Shown piece by piece: positions 40,596-52,317 of a DNA stretch of 64,000 nucleotides (positions are counted from its first letter, which is position 1; every line of letters begins with the position of its first letter). The stretch lies in the NCBI GenBank assembly GCA_030323885.1, contig CM059186.1:166095417-166159416 (forward strand). The letters are read 5' to 3'. The translations under genes and the position numbers were made by a program. The stretch comes from Branchipolynoe longqiensis. Its lineage: Eukaryota; Annelida; Polychaeta; Phyllodocida; Polynoidae. The notes beneath the pieces are model-generated. The model saw only the letters and a program-made list of their open reading frames with translations. It searched no databases and was not told the DNA's origin.

Positions 40596-40735
40596 GATTA
40601 ATGCTGCCCAGTGATGAAAACAAGTGTTAACACACTTATCCATTAATTGATTGATTGATTGATTGATTGGTGGTTTCTTTACACAGTCTCGGCAGCATAG
40701 GCCATATTCACGGCCATATCCATTATGAGCAGATT
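40596..40735. repeat. Dispersed repeat and TTGA repeats
   Basis: GCTGCCCAGTGATGAAAACA matches 640-713 in reverse. It is followed by (TTGA)n and CTCGGCAGCATAGGCC, similar to 51,301-51,430. Confidence 0.55.
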
Positions 40736-40894
40736 ATTAAATTCATCACAAACAAACAAAAATATATATAACAGGGAAAGAAAAAGACCAAAAGAGACCT
40801 CACTCAATAACTCATTCTTCGTGAAGTCGCCGCGATGCACGCTTAGTAATACGGGACCTACCCAAGTGCCCGGTCCGACTGGGTGACACCTTGT

Positions 40895-40965
40895 TGGTAG
40901 GTATCACGTGTTTCTAGAGGTGTCACGTGACAGGTGCTTTGAGGTGTGGTGGTGTCACGTGATGT
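40895..40965. promoter_or_regulatory. Cluster of CACGTG sites
   Basis: Three CACGTG palindromes within about 60 bases (ATCACGTGTTT, GTGTCACGTGACAGG, GTGTCACGTGATG). They fit E-box-type binding sites. No adjoining gene is visible, so function is speculative. Confidence 0.35.
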
Positions 40966-41049
40966 CCACATCGGTCCTAAGTGAATCCTCGCCGAGTTCA
41001 CTCCACGCCGGATGTGCGCCCTATTATCGCTCACCACATACTCCTTCGT

Positions 41050-41628
41050 TCTGGCAACTTCCCTCACTTCTTTTGCTTTCTTCTTTTCTCATCAGTTCTC
41101 GTTCGTCTCTTCTACTCTCCCCCTCTCATCTCCTCTCTAATCTCATCTCGCATCATATCCAGCCCCCGCTTCTTATACCCTGCTCTCTCCCCTCTTCTCC
41201 ACCCTCTGTACCTATCCGCTGACAGGCTTCCTTTTCCGACCCTTCCCTCCCCATCCCGACCCTTCCCTCCCATCCATTCCTGTCCATCACATCCCTCTCC
41301 TCCTATCCTCTTCACCCCCTCTCCCCCTCTCCTCCTCTCCTCCTCTCTTCCTCTCCCACGCTCCTCCTCTCCTCTCCTACACTCCTCTCCCCCTCTCCTC
41401 CTCTCCCCCGCCCCTCCTCTCCTCTGCTCCTCCTCTGCTCCTCTCCTCTCTCCTCCGCTCCGCCTCTCCTCCTCTCCTCCTCTCCTCCTCTCCGCCTCTC
41501 CTCCTCTCCTCTTCTCCTCTCCTCCCCTCTTCCTCTCCTCCTCTCCCCCTACTCCTCCTCCTCTCCACACCTCCTCCCTCCCCCTTCCTCACCCCATACC
41601 TCCCCTCCTCCTCTCCTCCCTAAGCAGC
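41050..41628. repeat. CT-rich minisatellite, CTCCTCTCCTCC units
   Basis: Pyrimidine-rich with regular CTCCT units from 41,320 on. The 220- and 152-codon frames are compositional. Confidence 0.95.
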
Positions 41629-41957
41629 TCATATAAGGCATAGAGTGTCAATCTTCTTAATTAACGAACATAATTATAAAACATACACCTAGCTATTCAA
41701 ATAAATATGAATTTAATCTTCATGCTTGGATAATATCTACAAGATCCAATGAATGGAATCTGAACTACTATAAAGAGTTCAGCAGTTAGAAACCTGCTAC
41801 CTTACGCACAACAATCCTTTAAAATACATAAACATGCAAACACTAGAATTCCCCTTTAAACGTTCCCCCGTGTTCCACTTCCAAACATTCTATCTTTTAT
41901 TCCATTGTACAACACTGGCCTGGACACACCCTTCTCTCGCTTGTGTCCATTCATCTA
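41629..41957. other. Unassigned AT-rich spacer
   Basis: Nothing recognisable. Confidence 0.4.
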
Positions 41958-41958
41958 A

Positions 41959-42453
41959 GCCGGTGTTGTGGTTTCCGAGGCACGCCAGTTTGCCAGGGAC
42001 ACATCCATTCAAATGCATTGTCAACGGCCGTGAGCAAATCTTCATACAGAAAAAGTCAAATATCTCTCAGATTACACGATCTAGAAACAAATCGCTTGGT
42101 ACACATATAAAAAACATGTTTACCAAGAAGACTATATTAAATTGATAAGGTTGGAGTTCTGGATTTCTATTAATTTTGAATAAAACTAACGTTTTGCACT
42201 GTGCATACCATCAAACTCAAGGCAGTGTCAATGGTCATGAGCAATGTTCATACAGAAAATACAGAAAAAGTGAAATATCTCTAAAGCCACACCACCTAGA
42301 AACAAATCGTTTGGTACACATATAGAAAACATCTTTACCAAAAACATTATATTAAATTTATAAGGTTAGTGACGATGCTGTTTGATTTTGACGCATGCGC
42401 AGAAGCGACGTGTCCCTGGCAAACTGGTGTGCCTCGGAAACTGCAACACCGGC
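41959..42453 (+). mobile_element. Kappa element 4: CCGGTGT ends around two alpha units
   Basis: 44-bp inverted ends starting GCCGGTGTTGTGGTTTCCG, with three mismatches. Two alpha units occupy about 42,020-42,370. GACGCATGCGCAGAAGCGAC lies just inside the right end. No target duplication is obvious (left flank CATCTAA, right flank ATCCCCT). Confidence 0.9.
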
Positions 42454-42479
42454 ATCCCCTTGTATGTTCAACCCTATAG

Positions 42480-43300
42480 ATTACATGCCACCCCTTCCGT
42501 ACACCCTTCCCAATTTCCGCAGATCTTCACCCAGCCCCACCTTCCAAGCAGCAACCAACCACCCTCACCTGTGTTCTGCACCAATAACATCTCGATTCCT
42601 CCTTGTCCGGCTTCATTAGTGTCTTGTCAGTCGGTGCCAGTTCAACCACCCTCGAACCTTTGTCCTTTCCAGCTCCTCACCACAGCGTGAGATCACACAA
42701 ATATCTTATTCATACTAGCATTGCTATGCTTTCTCTTTACCCCTCTTCAACCATTTCCTCCCATGTTTAATCCTTCCTCTTTCCTCATCCCTTCTTCCTC
42801 TCTCCTCTCTCCTCTCTCCCCGGCTCTCTCCTTTCCTCCGTCTCCCCCTGCCTTCTCTTCTCTTTCCTTTCCCCTCCTTCTCATTCCCCCAGTATCCTCC
42901 TATTTCCTCCCCTATCTTCTCCCATTTACCATCCCTCTCCACCACTCCTCCCAGTTCCTCCCCTCTTCTTCTTCCCTCTTCCCCACTTCTCTTCCCCCTC
43001 ATTCCTGCGCCTTATTCTCTCCTCTCCACCTCCTGCTTCCCTACCCTCTCCTCTTTGCTCCCTCTTCCTCTTATATTCCCCTCTAGTCCGTCCCTCTCCA
43101 CCCACCCTTTCTACTCTCCGCTCCAGCCCATACTTCTCTCCCCTCTTCTACTCGTTGGTTATTCTCCTCCCTCTCCCTCTCCCTCCTCCCCTCTCCCCTC
43201 TCCCTCTCCCTCTTACACCCCCTCTCCCTCTCCCTCTCTCCCTCTCCCTCTCCCTCTCCCTCCCCTCTCCCCTCCCCTCCCCTCCCACCCGTCACTCCCA
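42480..43300. repeat. Mixed unique and CT-rich tract
   Basis: Non-repetitive to about 42,715, then pyrimidine-rich, becoming CTCCCTCTCC-type units at 43,170-43,290. The frames are compositional. Confidence 0.85.
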
Positions 43301-43309
43301 CTCTCGGTC

Positions 43310-44455
43310 TGCGCTGGTCAGTCGCCATATAGGGCCATGCCTCAGGTCGAGTCCTGTCATCAGCACGCTAGAAGGCCCTTTTGTGAATGTGGCAGTTCCA
43401 CACTCACCCGACTCTCCACCCACCTTTACAGCCGGCGTACTAACAAGCCAACAAGCCAACAAGCCAGCAAGCCATCACACCGGCAGAAAGAAACCATCAC
43501 ATCAATCATACAATAAATGGCCACCACGAGTTACCTATCTCACCATCTCCATTTGAAAAATTATGATGCCCTCATTCCATTTTAAACTTAAAGACCAGTG
43601 TGCAGGGGTTTTTTTTTCAGAAGAGGACTGTGTTCGGTCGGTTGCTAGGTTTGGCTGGTATGTAGAATGCAGTGTGGGTGGGTGAATGTGGGTGGGTGGG
43701 TGGTGTGTGTGTGTGTGTGTGTGTGGGTGTGTGTGCGTGTGTACCCAAAGGCGGCTCACACCTTGTGGTTAGAGGCAGTTACAGGTCCCCATCGGAACAC
43801 GCATGCGCACAGTACTCCTCTGATTTCAACGGGAAAACATTAATCATGCTGTCCAATATGGCGGCCAGTGCATACAGAACCACCTTGTTAGTGTGACCGG
43901 CGATCAAAGCGGACGGTCGAGTATGGGGTCACGGTCCAAACCCCCGAAATTACACCTCTCGAGGCAAACTATTATGTCTGTTGTTGTTGTTGCTGTTGTT
44001 GTTGTTGGGGAAGCGTAATTGATATGAGTAGCTTATCGTGCAATATGGGTGTGTAGTCAATAACTGGAAATATTGAGCAAATGTATTTATAGTTCAATCA
44101 TTGTATCATTCTTCACGTATTCATTGCGACTTAATGTGTTATTGTCTTCTGTATTTTTCAGGTATGTGCGCAGTGTCCTAACTCGTCACGAATTCAATAA
44201 TAGATGAATGCAGCGACGCTACATGACTTGTAGGTTAGTCCAGGGTTATTCAAATATATTCTTTTGTAAATAAATTACATTTTATATTTTTATTATATTT
44301 TTTGTAAATATGTTTATTCTGATGAAGTTCTTTTGTTAGCGCCGAAGCACTGGTCTTCCGGCCATTTTTCAATTCGGGATTACTTACACACAAAAATGGT
44401 ATATGGAGTATCTATATGTATTCACGTGAGCAAACAATACTTGTTGAGTACACAA
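43310..44455. other. Unassigned spacer with GT microsatellite
   Basis: (GT)n at about 43,702-43,735, CAAGCCAA repeats at 43,443-43,475 and a TTG repeat near 43,980-44,010. AATATGGCGGCC near 43,856 resembles a YY1 site. No gene is recognised. Confidence 0.45.
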
Positions 44456-44457
44456 TG

Positions 44458-44500
44458 TGCCTTATATGTTGCCAGGACGTAAAACTCCCAACAACCAATC
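44458..44500 (+). mobile_element. SINE-A tail fragment
   Basis: TGTTGCCAGGACGTAAAACT followed by CCCAACAACCAATC. Confidence 0.85.
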
Positions 44501-45285
44501 ACATTGCAGCACATAACACAATGGATTTATGATAGTTACCTACAAGTTCCACAGCAATATGGCAACAGTAGTGTCAGTTTGCTATTCATATGTCGACTTG
44601 CTTTTATTATTTAATCACGGTGAGAGTTGTGTGTCCATAGGTGTGGAACACAATTGGTTTTGTCGACATTTGCATGATAAAAGACATTGCATTGTTCGAA
44701 TGGAACAATACTATAACAGACAGGTCAGGGAGCACTGACCCTGCTACTGGCAATGAACTGACTTCAGAGAGCCGGTTGTGAAGTTAACGATAAAGCAGGT
44801 ATCACACTGTCATTGTTATTGAAATCAAATATGCAGTATTTTCTTTTCAATTTCGCAGAAATTCAGCCCTCACAAACGTGAATATGCTTGCATACTCACC
44901 CCCCCCCCCCTCCCCCGACCACACCTTCTAAAAAAAAAATTGAATTTGCTTGCACCCCCCCCCCCGCCTCTACCTGGAACATCTATTTCATTATAACCGG
45001 TATATTCATCAGAAGTAGGCTAAGTTATCATATACAGGTTAGGAAAAAACTTGAAAATTTAAAAAAAACGAATATAGAAACTACTAGCACCCAAAACCGC
45101 AAAGGTTGGCACGAGAAAGATCAGGGAAAGACTCCTGAGTGTGTGGGACCAGACCAATCCAGTATCACAGCTGCCCAGCATTGAAAACAAGCACCCTCAC
45201 GGGAGCTTATACATTATGGGCAGAATAAAAAACTTGTCACAACAAAATAAAATGTAAGAACTAACCAAATGAGAGGATCAGAGTA
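44501..45285. other. Unassigned spacer
   Basis: Contains poly-C runs at 44,899-44,908 and 44,957-44,967 and an A-rich run at 44,931. Frames such as 44,529-44,738 have no recognised domain. Confidence 0.4.
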
Positions 45286-45288
45286 AGG

Positions 45289-45605
45289 GATTGGTTGGTT
45301 GTTGGAGGTTTACGTCCTGGCAACATCCAAGGTCATATCAGGACGGGTACCGACTTGTGACATTGCGCACTCATGGTGGCATTATAGTGCTGCCTAACTG
45401 CGAGATCAGGCCACCAACACCATGACCTGATATCCCATTCAATCACATTATCCTGACACTGAGCCAAGCAGTCCTTGCCCTATCCTAATAATGACCGAGT
45501 GCCAAGTTCGGAAGCGACACGTATCAATTTTTAATTCATTGATTTGACTCGACCAGGGTTCGAACCCATGGGTTCGAACCCCACAATCTACCAATTGTGT
45601 GAATG
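45289..45605 (-). mobile_element. SINE-A with doubled palindromic B box
   Basis: Minus-strand full body and tail. The B-box region reads GGGTTCGAACCC, AT, GGGTTCGAACCC: two perfect palindromic 12-mers in tandem, as in the copies at 4.3 and 5.2 kb. Confidence 0.92.
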
Positions 45606-46095
45606 GTAACAGTTGCTCATATAAAACGCACCCGGGGTCCCCCCCCCCCCCCCCCCCCAGCCCCCAAGGCAGTAAATAAGGGTAAAATCCCTGACGAGGC
45701 TTCTTCCTCCAGGGTTAAGAGCCTTCGCAGGTTGGTCAGGGGTGGGTTTTAAACGCTAGGAAATTTGCCGGAAACGATCCGGGTGTGCAAAAGCAGATAC
45801 GGCGCTAAAGCGGTTTAGTGAGGACAGGTGGGACATGGGGGGGGGGGGGGGCACTGGCCCAGAGCCGGGGCGGCGCGCAAATTGAGTGTGTTTGGGCGAG
45901 TTTTACGATTCCGAAATCATGTTTCATCCACATCTTCTTTTTCCGCAATTCCCGCCTGTATATTTGGTCTCAATGAATGTAGACTGTCACTTTAGTATCA
46001 GCAATAAATATATGATACAGAATGATGCTGACCCTTCTTATCCCCTGATATTGGGCATACATGTCGTGTTCCGCCAGGTGGGTTGATAACTTCTT
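45606..46095. other. Unassigned spacer with poly-C and poly-G
   Basis: Poly-C at about 45,640-45,658 and poly-G at about 45,837-45,850. No gene is recognised; the frame at 45,886-46,086 shows no known domain. Confidence 0.4.
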
Positions 46096-46406
46096 GTTTG
46101 GTTGGGGTTAGGGGGCTTTATATCTTCAGGTCATACCAGGATGGGAACCAACTTGTGACAGTTATGTTCTAGTATTGCCCCACTGGACTGCGGGCACTAT
46201 CACCTCATAATATCGCACTCAGTTACATTATCCTGCTACTGAACAAACCGGTCCTTGTCTTATCCTATTGATGTGGAGTGCCAGGCTAGGTAATGACAAG
46301 TATCAATTTAGTAAATCATTGGTTTGACTCGGTCGCGGTTCAAAACCCAAACTCCATACACAGGAAGTCAACCAGTTTTTGTATCTATTCGGCCATCCCA
46401 TCTGGT
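46096..46406 (-). mobile_element. SINE-A with type-2 head, diverged
   Basis: Minus-strand copy ending in GGCCATCCCATCTGGTCC. The tail is diverged (TTTATATCTTCAGGTCATAC). Confidence 0.85.
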
Positions 46407-46409
46407 CCT

Positions 46410-47330
46410 GGTCGATAATAGAGATTAGTGAGTGTGTATATTATGTGCGCCTGTGAGTTGTCGGTTATACGGGAATAGCCAATAGATTGCTGGCAATCAG
46501 TAAGGTCTAACTACAGCGATTCAATTTCCAATGGCAGATGTAATGTAATATTGCGGTGTAATGTCTTCTTTATTAATATTATCAATGCAGATATAAGTAT
46601 TGAATCTCATAGGAGACACACCTATTAAATACATGAAATAGATCATGAATACAGTATAACTAAAAATAATTGCATATCTGGAAAGCAACAACCAGAAGAA
46701 ATAACATCACCACAAACCCCACGGAAAACAGTGGGCATAAAATACAGAAAGCAACAATCAAAATAAATAGAGGGGAAGTAATTATATTACCTATTAAATA
46801 CAAACCAAATATAGAATGTAATAAGTTAACCAAGCGTTGCCGAAAATTGAATTGTAAAAACTTCCTACATCAAATCAATCCAAACCTCATCTTATCTTCG
46901 TCTATAATCGTTCTGCCATGACGGTGGCGTCCCTTTGAACTTCACCATGGCAACCTGTCACACCCGCGCGTTCCAACCCGTCGGTCCTACTGGAAGAACC
47001 AACCGATTGTAGAATATAGTGTCCCCCGACCTTAGTGGACAATATCACATTGGAAACGGTACTTCTTATCTGACCACCGAAACTGAGCAACGTCGAACTT
47101 CATCAGTTTGGGACAGGCAACAGTCTATGCACAGAAGGTACGACAGACATTCTGATACATGCTTATGGTCTAGGAAATCAGTAGCGGGTAACTTAGGCGA
47201 AAGTCCCAATAATATTTGTTTTAACTGTTTACCCTGCATAGTAAACAGCCGCTACTTTAATGTGAACATAATATGGCCCTCTATTGATCCCTGTCACAGA
47301 TGGAGTCACGTGACCTGGTGACATCCCTGA
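46410..47330. other. Unassigned unique-looking region
   Basis: AT-rich to 46,910, then balanced composition. Frame 47,019-47,321 (100 codons, YHIGNGTSYLTTETEQ) has ordinary composition but no recognised domain or clear splice sites. This is one of the larger stretches without repeats. Confidence 0.35.
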
Positions 47331-47369
47331 CAGTTTCTATAGGCCGCGTCTTGCGGGTCGACCTCTGAC

Positions 47370-47640
47370 CCCGTAACTGGCGTGTGTTCCCGTTACCCCC
47401 AGCTGCACACGGGCGGCCCCCCGCTGCACCGCCCGCCCCCCCCCCCCTCCTCCTCCCCCACATGCCTCCTCCCTCCCCCCGGCCGCCACTCGGTCGCCCC
47501 CGGCCACACACATCGCCTCCGCCCTCCTGTGACCACTTGTGCACGGCATAACCTGCCCTGACTTATAATGGTTTATAAATACTAACACCCCGCCCCCCCC
47601 CCACCTCCCACCCTCCCCCTCCCCTACCCCCCGCCTCCCT
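47370..47640. repeat. C-rich tract
   Basis: CCCCCCTCCTCC- and CGCCCCCCC-type sequence; the minus-strand Gly-rich frames are compositional. Confidence 0.8.
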
Positions 47641-47848
47641 TTGCCTGGCGTGACCGGGAGATAACAGAGAGTTTGGCGACAGGTTCGTCTGACCCAATCT
47701 TCACCGATAGTTTACATCTAAATTGCATTCTACTAGATGGTGTGCATGGGCTACACTCATATTCCTTATCTAGATCGTGTTGCAGTGTATGTACAGGGAT
47801 TATTTTTTCCCATTTTTTAAAAAGAGGATTTCCGGGGGTTATTTTCAC
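47624..47848 (-). other. Open frame of ordinary composition, product unknown
   Basis: 74 codons beginning MKITPGNPLFKKWEKI. It reads more like protein than neighbouring frames but ends in C-rich DNA. No domain is recognised. Confidence 0.18.
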
Positions 47849-47859
47849 AGTCTGAGCAC

Positions 47860-48288
47860 ATTTTTTTATATAGGTATAAACGGGAATTTGCCGTCGGGAT
47901 AATAATCTCAGCTTGATTTCCGCTTTTTTTAGTGTATGAAACCTGATGTAGGCTACTCTACGCTATGCTTTGTGGTGGGTTCCAGATTCCAGTCCCAGGT
48001 TCCAGGTGCCAGGTTCTACGCTGGCCGCTGAATCTGCAAGTGCAATATCCGTGGGGTGGTGGAATTGCGTTGGGTACGAGGCTGCTGTCATTGCCTGGCG
48101 GTGGCTTGTGAAGTTGGCTGCTCACTGGGGCGATCCTTGTGGAGATATGCGAGTCAGTCGGGTTAATGCTGGTCGTGTCGGTGCCCCATCTGTACGCCTG
48201 GCAACCGCCACTTACCGGTGACCAGTGGTTTCACCTGGCTCACTTAACATGCACCCACCTTTCACCTACGTGGACACATAACTACAGG
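47860..48288. other. Unassigned spacer
   Basis: CCAGGTTCCAGGTGCCAGG repeats near 47,995. No gene is recognised. Confidence 0.35.
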
Positions 48289-48289
48289 C

Positions 48290-48880
48290 CGCCCCCCCCC
48301 ATCACTCACTCACATCCACTCTCGCACCCTCACACTCACTCACCCTACACTAACTCACACACCCTCACACTCACTCACTCACATCCACTCAGATCCACTC
48401 GCACACACTCACATACCCTCACACTCATTAACACCCACTCACATGCACTCTCACACCCTCACACTCACGTACCCTACACTCACTCACACACCCTCACACT
48501 CACTCACACACCCTCACACTCACACTCACTCACATCCACTCACATCACTCGCACATACTCACATACCCTCACACTCATTAACATCCACCCACATACACTC
48601 ACACACCCTCTCACTCACTCACACACATGCACTCCTTCACACTCATACACTCACACACTCTCACACACACCCATACACACTCATACACACACTCACATTC
48701 ACTAACACTCACACACACTCATACACACACTCACACCACTCATCCACACACTCACACACTAACATTCACTCACACACATACCCTCACTCACACACACTCA
48801 CCCATACACCATCACTCACATTCACTCACACACACACTCATACTCACCTCCACTCACTCACACACACTCACATGCCAAAG
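48290..48880. repeat. CA-rich minisatellite, CTCACACACCCTCACACTCA-type units
   Basis: Irregular units built of CACACTCA and CACATCCA words. The His/Thr/Ser/Leu frames up to 203 codons are compositional. (TA)n follows at 48,900-48,917. Confidence 0.95.
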
Positions 48881-49028
48881 AACTGGCTTATATATATCTA
48901 TAATATATATATATATATTCACAGCCTCACACACACTTCCGCATCCCCCCACATTCAGAACTCTCCTACATCCAGATATCAACAGCACTTCACATTTACC
49001 GTTCCAGTAGTAACACATTGCAAGTTAA

Positions 49029-49370
49029 CCTTGCATAGTCTGATGAAAACATGAAATTTTCAAAACCAAAACACTTATCTAGATTTTATTCTATATATTC
49101 AACTTAGACACTGGTGCATGTATTAAGCTTTTCTTGCTGCATAGAAGGGCATAATAGTCAAATAATAGAAATGGTTACTGCTGAAGTCTATGGTGGAGTT
49201 TTGGCACGCTTGCCAACATTATTTTGGAATGTTTTGATGTCAAATATCTCCAAACTTAGCCATTTAAAATTAAAGTTACTTCAAACTAAAGTAAAGTAGA
49301 TTATAAAGATTAGCATAATATATTTATCTCAGAAAATAGCAAAAACTCAAAAGCATCGGACTGTGCAACT
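49029..49370 (+). mobile_element. MITE family B, copy with TTAA on both sides
   Basis: A 342-bp copy with ends CCTTGCATAGTCTGATG and CATCGGACTGTGCAACT, and TTAA at 49025-49028 and 49371-49374. Confidence 0.9.
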
Positions 49371-49374
49371 TTAA

Positions 49375-50050
49375 TACCGATTCAAAATCTCCTGACACTG
49401 CTTCTAATGCCCAGCACATATTCCAAAACGTCATCTTCAAGTATCGCCCCCGTTGCATATTTCGTAGCTTTTCTCTATAAGCTATAGATGTAGTGCAAGT
49501 CCAGCCCACTAGCTCATATCATACTACATCAGTGATTCTCTATGGATGCCTTTCCCTATCCCACTCCTCTCTATGTTGCCAGAATATTTAGAGATTTAGA
49601 GATTTTACAGTTCTTACCCAGAATGCGTCACTTTATCGAGTGTTCGCTGCAGACACACGTCTTGGTTCTAACTTCTAGTGTGGCCTTGTTTAAAGAGAGT
49701 ATCACAACACGTCCGGTAGGTGGCGATGTGTGTGTGGGAGTAAGCGGGTAGTGGGTGGCTGTGGATGTGGGTTGCTGTGAGTGTGTAGAGGGTGGGAGGG
49801 GGCGTGGGTGGGTGGGGTGGGAGTGTAACCTTTATTAACGAGCTGCTCGGAAGCGTGCGAATTTAAGCCCGCACACACTCGTTATCCAATCAGCATTGAG
49901 CCTTTGAACTGGGGGTTCGGCAGTGCAGAGTGCCTTTGCCCCAGTCTTGTCTGATTGCATTCTCAGATCTAGCCGGATCGCCTTCTAACCACGATTCGCG
50001 ATGACAACGAGGCTTATGTTTTCTTAGCATAGGGCGGGATATTCATGTGT
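49375..50050. other. Unassigned spacer, GT-rich at right
   Basis: Unique-looking to 49,700, then GTGGGTGG-type sequence. No gene is recognised. Confidence 0.4.
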
Positions 50051-50815
50051 AGTGCGGTGTAGTGTGGAGGAAGAGGGAAGATCTCATTGTATGTTGGGGT
50101 GGGGGGCGATGGAGGAGGAGGAACACCTCATTGTATGGTGGGGGAGGGGGGCTGGATGGAGGAGGAAGGAACACCTGATTGTATGTGGGGGGGGGGGGGG
50201 GGGGGGATGGAGGAATAGGGAACACCTTGTTGTATGTGGGGGAGGGGGGGGGGGCTGGAGGAGGGAACACCTCATTGTATGTGGGGGGGGGGGGGGTGAT
50301 GGAGGAGGGAACACTTCATTGTATGTGGGGGTGGTGATGGAGGAGGAGGGAACACCTCATTGTATGTGGGGGTGGGCGGGTGATGGAGGAAGAGGGAACA
50401 CCTCATTGGAGGAAGAGGGAACACCTTGTTGTATGTGTGGGTTGGGGGTGATGGAGGAGGAGGGAACACCTCATTGTATGTGGGGGGTAACGGAGGAAGA
50501 GGGAACACCTCATTGTATGTGGGGGTGGGGATGGGGGTGATGGAGGAAGAGGGAACAGCTCATTGTATGTGGGGGTGGGTTGGGGGTGATGGAGGAAGAG
50601 GGAACACCTCATTGTATGTGAGGGTGGGTTGGGGGTGATGGAGGAGGAGGGAACACCTCATTGTATGTGGGGGGTGATGGAGGAGGAGGGAACACCTCAT
50701 TGTATGTGGGGGGTAACGGAGGAAGAGGGAACACCTCATTGTATGTGGGGGTGGGGATGGGGTGATGGAGGAAGAGGGAACACCTCATTGTATGGGAGGG
50801 TTTGTGTGTATATGT
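50050..50815. repeat. Minisatellite, units of about 40-50 bp
   Basis: Roughly 18 units of the form GGAGGAAGAGGGAACACCTC, ATTGTATGTGGGGG and a G/T-rich spacer of variable length. Gly/Glu-rich frames on the plus strand and Pro-rich ones on the minus strand are compositional. Confidence 0.95.
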
Positions 50816-51029
50816 GTGTGTGTGTGTGGGGGGGGGGTGATGGCAGGGTGGTGTGTTGGTGGAATGATGTGGTAGGTGAATGATGTGAGAACCATTAATG
50901 CGTCCACGTTGAGGTGGTTGGGGTTGAGGCTACGACCCCCCCCCCCCTCTTGCACCCCGACCCCCATCACCCTCTCACCTTCTAACCCCCCCCCCCCCCA
51001 CTCCCCCCACCCCGAAGCCTCTAATCCAG

Positions 51030-51300
51030 GGACGGCATGGCCTAGTGATTAAACTGTCCGCTCTTGTGCTGGATGTCTTGGAATTGATCTCCCAGTTCAT
51101 GGATCGACCTCGCCCCCCCCCCCCCCCCCCCATCCCGCTGAATCAAACTGAACCCTCACAACATTGATACTTGTTGCGACATTGCTCGGGGCATTGAGCT
51201 ACAAGGATAGCGACACCGACTGGTTGCTTCACTTTGAGGATAATGTTGCTGAATGGGATATTGAGCCAGCGTGCCAATGACATTGCTTTATCCAAATGAA
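51030..51300 (+). mobile_element. SINE related to SINE-A with another head
   Basis: Head GACGGCATGGCCTAGTGATT and a degraded B box, a poly-C tract at 51,112-51,131, then a diverged SINE-A-like body (GATACTTGTTGCGACATTGC, GAGGATAATGTTGCTGAATG, GGGATATTGAGCC). Confidence 0.65.
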
Positions 51301-51430
51301 GCAGCTTGTTGATTGATCGATTGATTGGTTAAACGATCGACTGGTTGGTTGATTGATCGATCGATCGATTGGTTGATTGGTCTTGTTGTATGCCATGTCG
51401 GCGGCAAAGGCCATCTTTACTGGCCGAAGT
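51301..51430. repeat. TTGATCGA-type repeats and dispersed repeat
   Basis: TTGATTGATCGATTGATTGG and GATCGATCGATCGATTGG, then GTCGGCGGCAAAGGCC, related to 40,652-40,735. Confidence 0.7.
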
Positions 51431-52015
51431 AGTTAACTTGTATTGTCCATTTTAATTTAACCATAACTTTTGCACAGAGTGATAAAGAACTGAAAATGGT
51501 GCTGAGTGATAGCAGTTACTGGCGAATTATGAAAGGAGATGAGCAACAAAGGCAGGCCTTGAGGACGGACATACGTAGGGTTAGTCCGTCTTAAATGGGT
51601 GGCTGTGGTGAGATGGGGAGGCGGCAGGGAATGGGGGCGGGGCGAGGCGGGGGTGGGGGGGGGGGGGGGGGGGGGGTGGACATGAGATGTGAATGTCACC
51701 AACACATACTTTGGGTCATTTTGCACCCACCCGCTCTGCCATGTGCCCTGTCGGATCTCTGAAGGCGGTGTCAGATGTGGTCGCGCTGTACTTCAAAGCA
51801 CCGAGTGCACCAAATGGCTGTTGGGGAATGAATGCCACCTCCATGTTTTGCTACTTCAACAAGTGTTTTTTTTTTAATCAAATAAATTTATAACAAAATA
51901 TAATAAATAAAAGAACATAGCACGTTCATTTCACACTTTGAGATAAAAGGGTGATGTGTGGGTTGGGGACTTTTTTTGGGTGGTTTAAAAAAAATTCTTT
52001 TCACTCAGGGGTCAG
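51431..52015. other. Unassigned spacer with poly-G
   Basis: Poly-G at about 51,655-51,676 and T/A-rich sequence after 51,860. No gene is recognised. Confidence 0.4.
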
Positions 52016-52044
52016 TACCTTTCTAGGCACCTTTTTTCGCACTG

Positions 52045-52317
52045 AGTTGACGTATTTATGTCTTGCGCATGCGCCGCGGCGTTGGTGCTGTGACCTTTTG
52101 AATGCTCGCGCGTCATGACACTATTACTCAGACCTTGCCTTGGCGAGAGGCAATCTCTCCCAATGCCCGGCGGCAATCGTGGTTTAAGCGTCGGTTCGAT
52201 CGATGGCCGATGTCATTTATAGATAGCATGGCGCCAAGTGTACGCAGACAATGTCTGCGGTGTAGGGCCGTGGCATGTATGCGTACCATTTCAACCGATC
52301 CCATAATGCCTTGCGAG
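52045..52317. other. CpG-containing segment with NRF1-like site
   Basis: TTGCGCATGCGCCGCGG at about 52,060 matches the NRF1 consensus core. A 96-codon frame (52,102-52,392) follows, rich in Arg, with no recognised domain. It may be a promoter-like relic or chance. Confidence 0.25.

Noticed and set aside
48290..49010. CRISPR-like array or coding repeat
   Set aside because: CA-rich units are irregular, there are no unique spacers, and the context is eukaryotic.
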